DNA of 64,000 nucleotides from Paenibacillus marchantiae (GTDB taxonomy: Bacteria; Bacillota; Bacilli; Paenibacillales; Paenibacillaceae). The number at the start of each line of letters is the position of its first letter. Position 1 is the stretch's first letter. The translations under genes and the position numbers were made by a program. This document shows, in pieces, positions 37,771-47,024 of the stretch. The notes under the pieces were generated by a model that was given only the letters and a program-made list of their open reading frames with translations, was not told the origin of the DNA and ran no database searches. The DNA is taken from positions 6,200,001 through 6,264,000 of the forward strand of contig NZ_CP118270.1 of NCBI RefSeq assembly GCF_028771845.1, read 5' to 3'.

Positions 37771-37815
37771 AAAAAGCAGGGGCGTCCGGAGTTCACCCAG
37801 CCTTGCCCTGCCTTT
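37771..37815 (-). terminator. Terminator after cvfB
   Basis: GGCAGGGC and GCCCCTGC pair around a 21-base loop and are followed by TTTTTC on the minus strand, between cvfB and the methyltransferase gene. Confidence 0.6.
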
Positions 37816-37859
37816 ACTTGTGGATTCAAGCGTATGCTTGATCCATTCTACCCGTTTGT

Positions 37860-38765
37860 CTACTTGTCCTCGTTCTGATCCTGAGGTACAGACTCTGTCA
37901 GATAAGTCCAGTTTTCCTTTTGAGTTACCAGACCATCCTTCATCAGTTTGCCCAAGGCCCGCTTGAAAGCGGATTTACTGATACCAAAACGCTGCTTGAT
38001 GATGTCCGGCGGGGTTGCATCCGAATACGGCATGCCGCCCGTAGGGCGATCTTTCATGAAAGCAAGCAGTTTGTCTGCATCTTCATTGCGACCAACCTCT
38101 TTGAGAGGAGACATCGCCAGATTGACACGTCCATCTTCACGTACCATGGTTACCCGGCATTTCACCTTTTCACCTAGACGTAGCATACGGTTTCGTTCCG
38201 AGGAATGAATCATGCCAATAGCGCCAAAGCCCAGCACACCACCGTCAACAAGTACAAAAGTACCCATCTGAAGTGGCTTGTACACCGTTGCTTCAACCCA
38301 TTCGTTGACCCAAGTGGTTGGCGCATGGAAGGACAATGGTGCAAGCTCACGTTCTCCAGCCAATTTCGCACGCAAACGCCCTTGCTTGTCATGCTCCATA
38401 AGGACAAAAACTTCATCGCCTACATGAGGACGTAATTCTTCCAACTCAGGCAATTCACGAATCGGGAGCAGCAATTGCCGCCCAAGCCCCATCTCGAGGA
38501 AACAGCCAAGGCGTGGATGAATGTCAGCCACAACCAGACGTGCCATTTCGCCTAGAGTGAGATATGGTTTTTTCATGGTTGCCGCCAGGCGATCTTCCGT
38601 ATCAAAGAACACAAAGACCTCCAGCGTTTCTCCAATTTTCACGTCCCGTGTGAGCTCCGTATAGTGAAGCAGTACATCTTCCGATCCTGTCGTCAAAAAG
38701 TAGCCAAATGGAGACACTTCACGTGAAACCGGCAAGTTGACGACTGTTCCTGCGATCAAACTCAT
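37860..38765 (-). CDS. cvfB: CvfB/YitL-type S1 RNA-binding regulator
   Basis: A protein of 301 residues built of S1-like RNA-binding domains (for example VKCRVTMVREDGRVNLAMSPL) and a C-terminal winged helix (TPPDIIKQRFGISKSAFKRALGKLMKDGLV). Relatives bind RNA and affect virulence and stress gene expression in Staphylococcus. The start ATG overlaps the rsfS stop as ATGA, so the two are translationally coupled. Confidence 0.87.
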   Translation of the reverse strand: MSLIAGTVVNLPVSREVSPFGYFLTTGSEDVLLHYTELTRDVKIGETLEVFVFFDTEDRLAATMKKPYLTLGEMARLVVADIHPRLGCFLEMGLGRQLLLPIRELPELEELRPHVGDEVFVLMEHDKQGRLRAKLAGERELAPLSFHAPTTWVNEWVEATVYKPLQMGTFVLVDGGVLGFGAIGMIHSSERNRMLRLGEKVKCRVTMVREDGRVNLAMSPLKEVGRNEDADKLLAFMKDRPTGGMPYSDATPPDIIKQRFGISKSAFKRALGKLMKDGLVTQKENWTYLTESVPQDQNEDK

Positions 38766-39109
38766 ACCGTTTCCACCACTTTGGCATCAGACCACAGTCG
38801 TTCAATGTTGTAATACTCACGCTCGTCACGGTGGAAGATATGAACAACCACATCACCCATATCCATCAATACCCAACGTGCCGAATCCATACCTTCGATG
38901 CCTTTGATGTTCACGCCGGCAGCATGCGCCTGTTTACGAATCTCTGTTGCAATCGCCTGTACCTGAGTATCGGAATTCCCGTGACAGATAACAAAATAGT
39001 CCGCTACCAGCGAGATACCAATCAGATCCAGTGCTACAATGTTAGATGCTTTTTTATCGTCAGCGGCCGCAACCGCCATATTCATAAGTTCTTTCGATGA
39101 TACTGTCAT
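38762..39109 (-). CDS. rsfS: Ribosome silencing factor RsfS
   Basis: A protein of 115 residues that binds ribosomal protein uL14 and keeps the subunits apart during starvation. Typical stretches are IVALDLIGISLVADYFVICHGNS, GMDSARWVLMDMGDVVVHIF and YYNIERLWSDA. GGAGGTTGG precedes the ATG. It lies between yqeK and cvfB. Confidence 0.94.
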   Translation of the reverse strand: MTVSSKELMNMAVAAADDKKASNIVALDLIGISLVADYFVICHGNSDTQVQAIATEIRKQAHAAGVNIKGIEGMDSARWVLMDMGDVVVHIFHRDEREYYNIERLWSDAKVVETV

Positions 39110-39131
39110 GAACCAACCTCCATAATCTAAT

Positions 39132-39698
39132 CTATAAATGTGTAATCAAGTCATTCCGCGACAACATGGTCAAAGGGTAAATGACACGGCGCTGCGAGAT
39201 CAACAAGCTGATCGTTGAGTCAAAACCGGCAATTAAACCTTCTTCCAGACTGAGCTCAGCCTGTTCGCGAATATGATTTACTCCCGGGAAGTCTCTTCCC
39301 GGTTCAATATAATCCGCAAGACATACCACTTTATCCAGCAGGCTCATGCCCACTCGACCCGAGGTATGCCAACGAATAGCATTAATAATTTCGGCATCAT
39401 CGATGCCGTAGTCACGTTCAGCAACAAAAGCACCCACTTCGGAATGCCAGAGCTGCTTGTCATGCTGCAAAAGTTCTTCGTTCAAACCATTATCACGGAT
39501 GACCGCTTCCATCTCAGATACGGGCCAATACTTGGCCACATCATGCAAGATTGCTGCCAAATCCGCTTTTACAGGATCAGCACCATATTTTTCAGCCAAT
39601 AACACTGCCGACTCCATGACACCCAGCGTATGCTTCCAACGCTTCTCCGGCATTTGACCGGAAACTGCGCGGATCAGTTCGTCACGGCTTAGTCCCAT
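39132..39698 (-). CDS. yqeK: YqeK, HD-domain diadenosine tetraphosphate hydrolase
   Basis: A protein of 188 residues with HD-family metal ligands: RWKHTLGVMESAVLLA (His), LAAILHDVAKYWPV (His-Asp) and LWHSEVGAFVA. YqeK proteins cleave Ap4A symmetrically to ADP. AAGGAG lies 9 nt before the ATG. The start overlaps the nadD end by 17 bases. Confidence 0.92.
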   Translation of the reverse strand: MGLSRDELIRAVSGQMPEKRWKHTLGVMESAVLLAEKYGADPVKADLAAILHDVAKYWPVSEMEAVIRDNGLNEELLQHDKQLWHSEVGAFVAERDYGIDDAEIINAIRWHTSGRVGMSLLDKVVCLADYIEPGRDFPGVNHIREQAELSLEEGLIAGFDSTISLLISQRRVIYPLTMLSRNDLITHL

Positions 39699-40272
39699 AT
39701 AAACCGCTCCTTACAATGTATTGGTGCACCTCATCAGGAATCATGAAACGTACCGAATGACCTTTGGCAAGACGTCTGCGTACGGCTGTGGATGATATAT
39801 CCACTAGGGGCATCTCAGCCAACAATACCCGATCCTGCAACGCGTCCGGCAGGTCATCCAGATGTAACTGGAATCCCGGTCTTCCCACACCGATGAAGGT
39901 TAAACGTTCGGCGAGCTCTTCGATCTGCTCCCATTTGGGAAGATAGTTCACCATATCCGCTCCAACAATAAAGTAAAATTCATGCTGCGGATAGCGGCGC
40001 CAAAGCTCCTTCATGGTATCAATGGTATAGGACACACCGCCAAGTTCCATCTCGATACCCAGCACCTCATATTGCTGCACACCTTTCACAGCCGCTTCCG
40101 TCATTTCGAGACGTTGCTGTCCCGAAGCTCCGGCGCCGCGTTTGTGAGGTGGAACATGGGAAGGCATGAACCAGATCTCATCCAGTGCATGCGAATCCCT
40201 TGCCGCTTCAGCTGCCAGGAGGTGTCCCATGTGGATCGGATCAAACGTACCACCCATGATACCGATCTTCAC
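39682..40272 (-). CDS. nadD: Nicotinate-nucleotide adenylyltransferase
   Basis: A protein of 196 residues that makes deamido-NAD from nicotinate mononucleotide and ATP. The nucleotidyltransferase motifs are GGTFDPIHMGHLLAA and ISSTAVRRRLAKG. The GTG at 40,272 (start VKIGIMGG) is preferred because AAGGGAG lies 10 nt upstream; the GTG three codons earlier touches that site. Part of the yqeG-to-cvfB run. Confidence 0.93.
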   Translation of the reverse strand: MKIGIMGGTFDPIHMGHLLAAEAARDSHALDEIWFMPSHVPPHKRGAGASGQQRLEMTEAAVKGVQQYEVLGIEMELGGVSYTIDTMKELWRRYPQHEFYFIVGADMVNYLPKWEQIEELAERLTFIGVGRPGFQLHLDDLPDALQDRVLLAEMPLVDISSTAVRRRLAKGHSVRFMIPDEVHQYIVRSGLYGTKP

Positions 40273-40287
40273 CCGCGTCACACTCCC

Positions 40288-40581
40288 TTATCTAGGTAGT
40301 TCGATTTGTTTGTTATCGCGCGATTCTTTGTACAGGATGATTGTGTTACCGATGACTTGTACAAGCTCACTACCCGTTTCACGGGCAACTTCTTCGGCCA
40401 TCTCTTTTCTGTCCTCGTCATTGTTGTTGAGCACTTGCACTTTCATCAATTCGCGCTTCTCAATCGCATCTTCGATGTGACGGAACAGGTGCTCATTCGT
40501 TCCCCCTTTGCCGATTTGAAATACAGGGGTCAGATGATGTGCCTGTGAACGCAAAAAGCGCTTTTGTTTACCGTTTAACAT
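40288..40581 (-). CDS. yhbY: YhbY, CRM-domain RNA-binding protein
   Basis: A protein of 97 residues with one CRS1/YhbY domain: LNGKQKRFLRSQAHHLTPVFQIGKGG and VARETGSELVQVIGNTIILY. It binds RNA in the large ribosomal subunit precursor. The ATG chosen has GGAG 5 nt upstream; the open frame extends 15 codons further without support. Confidence 0.92.
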   Translation of the reverse strand: MLNGKQKRFLRSQAHHLTPVFQIGKGGTNEHLFRHIEDAIEKRELMKVQVLNNNDEDRKEMAEEVARETGSELVQVIGNTIILYKESRDNKQIELPR

Positions 40582-40897
40582 GAATACTCCATACTCCTTA
40601 TGGTGAGCAAGCCTTAGCAACAGCACAATGTCTGCCCTAGGCCTGACCGTTCAATTATATTTTTACATTCATAAAACGAACTAACAAAGTTTACACAGTG
40701 TGACTACGATTGCAGTACCATCTTACGATCGCTGTTATCCCCAGATTTCTTCATTTCATTTATAAAGGGGGAAATCCGGTGAAAGCTTATGCTTCCGAAG
40801 CAGCTTTCCTACAGAAAGCTTTGAGGCGAGCACTTCGTTTCTTCAGATTGGTTCTGCACTCTTCGTCATCGTGTAATCTTGTTTTCATTTTACAATA
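40582..40897. other. Gap between yhbY and aroE
   Basis: About 315 bases with no credible gene, terminator or promoter that I can support. A single CTTATGCTTCC string near 40,790 matches the Tn7-like end repeat by chance. Confidence 0.4.
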
Positions 40898-41761
40898 TCA
40901 AAAACTGTCTAACACAGCTCGCCGCATCGTCTCCACGGGAGCCGGGATGCCCAGCCAGTGCTCGAATGCTACCGCACCCTGGTATATAAACATACCAAGA
41001 CCACCATGCACAGTACATCCACGCTGCCTTGACTCGCGAAGCAGGCGTGTTTCCAGCGGATTGTAAATAAGGTCGCTTACTGCTGCGCCTGCTCGAATGA
41101 GTGCAGGGTCAACAGGTACGTCATCTACATGCGGATGCATGCCTGCTGCTGTCGTGTTAATCACGATATCAGCCGAAGCCAGTACCGCAGCAGCCTCTTC
41201 CATTCCACTACCTGTGATGTCACCCAGTCCATGAGCGCGCAGATCGGAAGCAAGGGCAACGGCTCTGTCGGCTGTACGGTTAAGAATACTAATCCGTTCA
41301 GGCTTCTCCAAAGCAAGAGCGTATATCACACCTCTTGCTGCTCCGCCAGCCCCCAGAACAGCGATACGTTTGCCTGCGAGTTCAGGAACAGCTTCTTCCT
41401 TCAAGGAACGCACATAACCGATGCCATCCGTATTATACCCTGTCAGCTTGCCTTCTTCATTGACAATGGTGTTCACCGCGCCAATCATGCGTGCACTTTC
41501 ATCAATGACATCAAGATACTGCATGACCTGTTCTTTGTGCGGAATGGTTACATTCACACCACGATACCCCAGCGCCACAATGCCTCGAATGGCTGATTCC
41601 AGCTGCTCGGGACGAACATGCAGTGGCATATACATTCCATTCACTCCTGCAGCCTGCAGAGCCGCATTATGCATAGCAGGCGATTTGGAATGTGCAATGG
41701 GATCACCCATAACGCCAAGCAGGACAGGGAGTGAAGGATTTGTTTTTTTCTGTTCCGACAT
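40898..41761 (-). CDS. aroE: Shikimate dehydrogenase
   Basis: A protein of 287 residues that reduces 3-dehydroshikimate with NADPH. The substrate site is visible in GVMGDPIAHSKSPAMHNAAL and NVTIPHKEQV (catalytic Lys), the cofactor loop in GAGGAARGVIYAL, and the C-terminal helix in GLGMFIYQGAVAFEHWLG. GGAGG lies 6 nt before the ATG. It follows yqeH at 41 bases. Confidence 0.95.
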   Translation of the reverse strand: MSEQKKTNPSLPVLLGVMGDPIAHSKSPAMHNAALQAAGVNGMYMPLHVRPEQLESAIRGIVALGYRGVNVTIPHKEQVMQYLDVIDESARMIGAVNTIVNEEGKLTGYNTDGIGYVRSLKEEAVPELAGKRIAVLGAGGAARGVIYALALEKPERISILNRTADRAVALASDLRAHGLGDITGSGMEEAAAVLASADIVINTTAAGMHPHVDDVPVDPALIRAGAAVSDLIYNPLETRLLRESRQRGCTVHGGLGMFIYQGAVAFEHWLGIPAPVETMRRAVLDSF

Positions 41762-41802
41762 ACTTCCGCCTCCGATCTGGTGAAAATGCTGCTGTAATTA
41801 CA

Positions 41803-42930
41803 TTAGATCAAGGATGGGCGGATCAGTACACGAATACCTTTTGGAGCATGAACAGCTACAAGCGCCCCATTCTCACCGTTAACCTTAATCCAGCCCAGTC
41901 CGGAAATGAATACATCCGACTGACTACCACGTTTGATTCGGAACTCATGTCTGGTCCATTCAGGCATATCTGCTGCATCTTCACGTGTTGGTGGAGACAG
42001 CAACTCACCCAGATGGTCACGATACAAGTCGTCTGCACGTTCCAACTTCGTCCGGTGAATATCAAGCGCAGTGCTGATAAAACAAGTGAAGGACTGACGA
42101 TCTCCCTCTACAAAGTCAAAACGAGCCATGCCGCCGAAGAACAGCGTCTGACCAGAATTCAATTGATAAACGGCCGGTTTAAGCGGTTTTTCTGGCATAA
42201 TGGCAGCCAGATCTTTACGGGATACAATCTCACTGAAACGCCAAGGGTATACAATTCCCGGTGTATCAATAATAGCTTTTCCATCGTCGAGTGGAATATT
42301 AACCATATCCAGCGTCGTCCCCGGATAACGGGATGTCGTGAGTTCCTGCTCGAGATCACTGTAATCACGAATCAGACGGTTAATCAGTGTGGATTTGCCC
42401 ACATTGGTACCACCAACCACATATACGTCACGATCTCCGCGATACGTCCCGACAAGCTCAAGCAGTCGGTCGAAGCCCTGATTTTGCTTCGCACTGCACA
42501 GAACGACATCCACGGTGCGCAAACCTTGTTCTTTGGCCTGTTTTTGCACCCAGTTGCGAACCTTGTTCCAGTTGGTTACTTTAGGAAGTAAGTCCGTTTT
42601 GTTCACGGCTAGCAATACCGGATTGTTGCCTACAAAACGCTGCAAACCAGAGATGATACTGCCATCAAAGTCAAACAGATCAACGATATGGATGACAAGT
42701 GCATCCTTATCCCCGATTTTGCTGAGCAGGGCCAAGAACTCGTCCTGATCCACTGTAACGGATGATGACTCATTGTAATTTTTAATACGGAAACAACGCT
42801 GGCAAATGACGGGTTCACGATCCAACGCTTTTTCGGGGATGAATCCTGGTAATTCCGGGTTTTCCGTTTGCAGATGCACTCCGCATCCGCTGCACCTTAC
42901 GGCAATATTGCCGTTATGCGGTTCTGTCAT
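41803..42930 (-). CDS. yqeH: YqeH, circularly permuted ribosome-assembly GTPase
   Basis: A protein of 375 residues. An N-terminal zinc finger (VRCSGCGVHLQ, VICQRCFRI) is followed by a GTPase with permuted motifs: NKTDLL (G4) comes before GGTNVGKSTLINRL (G1) and IDTPGIV (G3). The C-terminal part binds RNA. It is required for small-subunit assembly in Bacillus. The start overlaps the yqeG stop as ATGA. Confidence 0.95.
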   Translation of the reverse strand: MTEPHNGNIAVRCSGCGVHLQTENPELPGFIPEKALDREPVICQRCFRIKNYNESSSVTVDQDEFLALLSKIGDKDALVIHIVDLFDFDGSIISGLQRFVGNNPVLLAVNKTDLLPKVTNWNKVRNWVQKQAKEQGLRTVDVVLCSAKQNQGFDRLLELVGTYRGDRDVYVVGGTNVGKSTLINRLIRDYSDLEQELTTSRYPGTTLDMVNIPLDDGKAIIDTPGIVYPWRFSEIVSRKDLAAIMPEKPLKPAVYQLNSGQTLFFGGMARFDFVEGDRQSFTCFISTALDIHRTKLERADDLYRDHLGELLSPPTREDAADMPEWTRHEFRIKRGSQSDVFISGLGWIKVNGENGALVAVHAPKGIRVLIRPSLI

Positions 42931-43454
42931 TTCTTCTTTTCCTCCTCAAGCCATAAGCCTTTCTTGCGCAAACTCGTTAGAGCAATCCGTTCCACGCGCC
43001 GATTGAAGCGGGTCATGAAGCCTTCATCTCCAATGGAGATCGGCAATACCAGAACCGTATAGAGTCCCAGTCGATTCCCTCCATAGACATCTGTAAGCAT
43101 CTGATCGCCTACCACAATCGTTTTTTCAGGAGTTAACTCCATCATCTTCATTGCTCTACGAAACGGAACATTCGATGGTTTGCGTGCACTATGCACAAAC
43201 TGGATATCCAGTGGCGTCGCAAACAGGGATACACGATTCAAATTGTTATTGGACACAATCATGAGCTGGAAACCAGCCTCTTTGACACGTGCGAACCACT
43301 CAATCAGTTCGGGCGTGGCATCAGGAGCTTTCGCCCCAACGAGTGTATTGTCCAGATCAGTTATAATTCCACGGTAGCCTTGAGCGTATAGCTCTTCCAG
43401 ATTAATGTCAAAAACCGTGTCTACACGCAGCTTGGGCATTAACATTTCAAACAA
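42927..43454 (-). CDS. yqeG: YqeG, HAD-family phosphatase (IIIA)
   Basis: A protein of about 175 residues. The HAD nucleophile motif is IITDLDNTLVG; the Thr/Ser motif is LMIVSNNN; the acidic motif is VVGDQMLTDVYGGNRLG. TTG is proposed as start because GAGGTG lies 6 nt upstream and relatives begin close to LFEMLMPKLRVD; an upstream ATG nine codons earlier lacks a site. First gene of the yqeG-yqeH-aroE-yhbY-nadD run. Confidence 0.9.
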   Translation of the reverse strand: MFEMLMPKLRVDTVFDINLEELYAQGYRGIITDLDNTLVGAKAPDATPELIEWFARVKEAGFQLMIVSNNNLNRVSLFATPLDIQFVHSARKPSNVPFRRAMKMMELTPEKTIVVGDQMLTDVYGGNRLGLYTVLVLPISIGDEGFMTRFNRRVERIALTSLRKKGLWLEEEKKK

Positions 43455-43540
43455 AGAAGTCACCTCAGTTTCATACGACACACTATATCACAAATCCGTC
43501 TTTCCTGAAAATGCATACAGCGCCTCACGGTATAGGAAAA

Positions 43541-43580
43541 AAGGAAAAACGGGACGGGCGACATTACGCCCGTTCCGCTT
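43541..43580 (-). terminator. Terminator overlapping the transglutaminase stop
   Basis: CGGAACGGGCG and CGCCCGTCCCG pair with the TAA stop in the loop and are followed by TTTTT on the minus strand. Confidence 0.75.
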
Positions 43581-45777
43581 TAAGTTCCTTACGCAGCTTC
43601 GAAGCAGTCTGATAGACGGCCTTCCAATCGTCTGCAGTTACAGACGCTGGACTATAGCGAGTCTGTTCAAACTTCGCTAGAAGTTCATGCAATGTCGCTG
43701 CTGCAGCTGGTTTCAGCTGGCTCCAGCGGGTTACCGATTCACGAAGTGTCTCATCCCCGCTTCGGGTCAATCCTTTGCGCTTCGCATAACGTATCCAGCG
43801 TTCGGTCTCTGCCACTACCTTTTGTTCAGGGGTTAACGGTCCACCTGTCCGCAGACGAAGCACGAAGAATCGAAGCGAGAGGCGATTTCGCCAGAACATA
43901 TAAGCCACCCACAATACGATGATGGCTCCCGCAACCCAGATTACAAAAGTCGGGATGCTGGATGAAGCCTGCTCAGGCGCAGGAGTCTGCTCTTCCTCTT
44001 TTACCGGTTCCTCTTCAGGTTGTTCTTCAGGCTCATCTACCGGCTGTACATCCGGTTGTTCCGTGAGCAACGGCATGTCAAAGCCCGGCGTCGCTTCAAC
44101 CGGAATCCATCCATACTCGCCAAAATAAACTTCAGCCCAAGAATGCGCGTCTGCATTCGTTACAGTGTAAGTTGTCTCGATCTCAGCCCCAGGTTGGCGG
44201 GGAGCCTGCATGTCTGAATTCAGCGAAAGCTGTCCAGGTGCGTACCCTTTCACCCAACGAGCGGGGATCCCTTCGGAGCGCGCCATCATAACCAGTGCAG
44301 TCGAGAAATAATCACAATACCCTTCACGAATGTCAAACAAAAATCCTTCAACAAAGTCACTGCTTACTTTTCGGGATAAATCCGGATTGTTTGTGTAATC
44401 AAAATTTTGTTGTAAATAGTTTTGCAGTAATGCCACTTTTTCATACGGCGTATTTGCCGATGCTGTAATTTCAGTGGCCAGGTCCGTCACCCGATCTGGG
44501 AATCTGGATGGCAGCTGCAGGTACATATCATCTGCCGGATTGCTCGTATACAGATCATCAAAAGATTTGGTACGAAGTTCATCTTCCACAATAACTGGCG
44601 CTTCCGATACAATCGTATACGTCTTTGGATATTGCGGTTGCTGACGGTCTGTTACGACATGAAGTTCTGCCTGCTCTGGATTCCATAACATCCGGTCTGA
44701 ATTTGCCTCACCATTGACAGATGTGACTTTCGAGATGGAATAGGCTCCAAAGAGGATCGGATACACGTTATCATTCAACATCGTCACTTTCTGAGTGACT
44801 TGCTTGGTGGTTACATTTCCGGGTTCATCATTCTCCAGTGCTTGTCCCGCCTCAACATCCTCTGTCGCACCTCGTCCGCGATCATCCCAGCCTGTTCCCG
44901 TATACTCTGCCCGCGTCTCACCACGCCAGTAACTGCGCTCATTGGTAGTGACAGACATGACAGGTGTATAGTCGAAGTTAAACCCTCCGCCAAGCTGGTT
45001 GTCTTCCCTGCTGTACCCTGACTCGGTAGCTGTCGGAATGTCCAGTGTGCCGTTGCCTGTCTGACTCCCCGAACTTCCGGTGTAGTTACGCCACGCGGTA
45101 TAAGGATCCGTCAAGGTAGGAGGAACTTCCGGCATATTCACACTGGCTACGATAATCAAAGAGAATATGATGGCAATGTTGGCCAGAATTTTGTAGGGAT
45201 GTCGGATAATTCGCTTCCACCCTTGTGGATATTGCAGTTGGAAATTACGGAAGTGCTGACATACCAGCCATCCCATTCCTGCAAACATAACCCAGGCGAT
45301 TTCAATCCAGAGTGGAAACTGGGTAAAGGAGTCGAGAATTCCCATCGAGATAATGTTAATGCCCAGAAAAACGAGAATTCGGCGCGTTGTAGTCACCAGG
45401 CGCAGGGCAGCTTCAAGCATCACCCACGCGCACAGGGAGAACCAGATGTAAGGTGCCAGGTGCAGCACAAATTGCTCTGTACGCTCCATTAACGTGCCGT
45501 AAGGAATATAAACGGTGTAATCGATTAATGTCTTATGCAAAATATATACAAGGACAACCGCCTTGATTATGGTTCGAATCATTATTTTGAAAGGCAGAAT
45601 CACTTCCAGAATACTGACCGCTGCGAGCGTCCACAGCACCAATGAAGTGGTCTCGGTATACCAGGATTCCTGTGTGAATGATATCCACTGCATGCCAATC
45701 AGGAAAATCCAGAGCAACGAAGCCGCATGATACCAGGATCTTCTCCCCACTGTCAGCTCTTTGCCTTTAGTACTCAT
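43564..45777 (-). CDS. Membrane transglutaminase-like protein
   Basis: A protein of 737 residues. Several membrane segments occupy residues 15-220; a large external part carries the transglutaminase core with the triad visible as EGYCDYFSTALVMMARSEG (Cys), NADAHSWAEVYF (His) and VEATPGF; one more membrane segment (FVIWVAGAIIVLWVAYMF) follows an acidic PEEQPEEEPVKEEEQ linker, then a cytosolic tail. Related to Bacillus YebA. It is the last gene of an operon with a MoxR ATPase and a DUF58 protein, an arrangement thought to serve assembly or cell-envelope functions. The start overlaps the DUF58 stop as ATGA. Confidence 0.88.
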   Translation of the reverse strand: MSTKGKELTVGRRSWYHAASLLWIFLIGMQWISFTQESWYTETTSLVLWTLAAVSILEVILPFKIMIRTIIKAVVLVYILHKTLIDYTVYIPYGTLMERTEQFVLHLAPYIWFSLCAWVMLEAALRLVTTTRRILVFLGINIISMGILDSFTQFPLWIEIAWVMFAGMGWLVCQHFRNFQLQYPQGWKRIIRHPYKILANIAIIFSLIIVASVNMPEVPPTLTDPYTAWRNYTGSSGSQTGNGTLDIPTATESGYSREDNQLGGGFNFDYTPVMSVTTNERSYWRGETRAEYTGTGWDDRGRGATEDVEAGQALENDEPGNVTTKQVTQKVTMLNDNVYPILFGAYSISKVTSVNGEANSDRMLWNPEQAELHVVTDRQQPQYPKTYTIVSEAPVIVEDELRTKSFDDLYTSNPADDMYLQLPSRFPDRVTDLATEITASANTPYEKVALLQNYLQQNFDYTNNPDLSRKVSSDFVEGFLFDIREGYCDYFSTALVMMARSEGIPARWVKGYAPGQLSLNSDMQAPRQPGAEIETTYTVTNADAHSWAEVYFGEYGWIPVEATPGFDMPLLTEQPDVQPVDEPEEQPEEEPVKEEEQTPAPEQASSSIPTFVIWVAGAIIVLWVAYMFWRNRLSLRFFVLRLRTGGPLTPEQKVVAETERWIRYAKRKGLTRSGDETLRESVTRWSQLKPAAAATLHELLAKFEQTRYSPASVTADDWKAVYQTASKLRKELKAERA

Positions 45778-47021
45778 ACACTACCTCCCCCCATAACCGT
45801 TGGAAGCTCCTGCAAATGGGAAACGGTAAAGGATCTTGTACCTCTTCCACGCAGCATCGCATTCCACTCGGAACTCCGGCGGGAATCAGTGGGTTCAATC
45901 AGAATATGACAAGGGGTCATCCCTCGTGTGTCGGCCCATCGGAGCAGTTCGAGAACTTTTTCATCCTTCTGGGGAGAAATCACTACAAAATACGCGCCTT
46001 GAGGAAACTGACGTGACATCTTCTCAACACCGGGCAGCAGCCTATTCTCTTGGCCGTTATATTGGATATCTACCAGATGATGAATCATCTTCTGCCGCTC
46101 CATCGGACTTTCACTGGGAGCAAAAAATGATGTCTTCTCCGACAGTGTCAGCAGCCCCATACCCATTCGTTCTCTTGTTCCATACTCCAGCAGCGAGGCA
46201 GCCGTGGACACAGCCAGTTCAAAGGCCTCACCATGTTCATAGCTGCCTGACAGCGCATCCAGCACCAGAATCGTTTTCGGAACCGACTCATGTTCAAATT
46301 CCTTGGACTTCCACGTTCCCGTCTTTGCCGTTGCATTCCAGTGAATGCGGGAAAGTCGGTCGCCATAAACGTAGTCACGCACGCCGTTAATCTGGGTCGT
46401 TTCCCTGCGCGAGCGGGTCAAGGCCGTCTGTGGACCGGATAACCGTGATTTGCGATCATATAGCTGCCAGTACGGGATAAATACCGTCCGCGGCAACACC
46501 CGGAATTCCCCTTTGGCTTTGAACGTTCCCCGATGCTCGATCAGACCAAAGATGTCCTCGCTGGCACATTCCGTTTCGGAAAAGACATACTTTCCCCGCT
46601 CCAGCGGCGGGGTTTGAAAAGACAATTCACCATACCCTCGCATGCTCGGAATGAGGCTTTCTTTGAAAGACCAGGATTCGCCGTTATGCCGATGCAGCAT
46701 TTCGCGCACAACCACATAAGGAAGTGGCAGAAATCCCGGGATGTTCAGACTTAACTGCACCTGTACCTGGTCACCGGCATGCAGCAGCTCTTCATGATCC
46801 TGACCAGAAGAGAGCTTGCGCACGCCATGAGTACGACGTACACCGCTAAAACCAGCAATCGCAAGGTAAATACAAAGCAGAGTCACCATCGACAGCAGCA
46901 TCAGGGAGGTCTTCCCGCCCTGGAACAAAACATAAGCCAAACAGCACATCCACACCGCCGCGATGCTCCATACGCGGGGGTGGCGTATTCCCCTTCTGAC
47001 TGTACTCAAAAGCGGCTTCAT
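45774..47021 (-). CDS. DUF58 (vWA-like) membrane protein
   Basis: A protein of about 415 residues. Two membrane segments lie near the N-terminus (VWSIAAVWMCCLAYVLF, SLMLLSMVTLLCIYLAIAGF). The DUF58 signature is VYGDRLSRIHWNATAKTG near residue 200, followed by a von Willebrand A-like fold (ILVLDALSG). It follows the MoxR gene by three bases and overlaps the transglutaminase gene. Such proteins act with MoxR ATPases. Confidence 0.88.
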   Translation of the reverse strand: MKPLLSTVRRGIRHPRVWSIAAVWMCCLAYVLFQGGKTSLMLLSMVTLLCIYLAIAGFSGVRRTHGVRKLSSGQDHEELLHAGDQVQVQLSLNIPGFLPLPYVVVREMLHRHNGESWSFKESLIPSMRGYGELSFQTPPLERGKYVFSETECASEDIFGLIEHRGTFKAKGEFRVLPRTVFIPYWQLYDRKSRLSGPQTALTRSRRETTQINGVRDYVYGDRLSRIHWNATAKTGTWKSKEFEHESVPKTILVLDALSGSYEHGEAFELAVSTAASLLEYGTRERMGMGLLTLSEKTSFFAPSESPMERQKMIHHLVDIQYNGQENRLLPGVEKMSRQFPQGAYFVVISPQKDEKVLELLRWADTRGMTPCHILIEPTDSRRSSEWNAMLRGRGTRSFTVSHLQELPTVMGGGSV

Positions 47022-47024
47022 CAA

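Noticed and set aside
40780..40800. Another copy of the transposon end repeat (CTTATGCTTCC)
   Set aside because: Single 11-base match in core chromosome, no partner at 30 bp and no transposon genes nearby; taken as chance.
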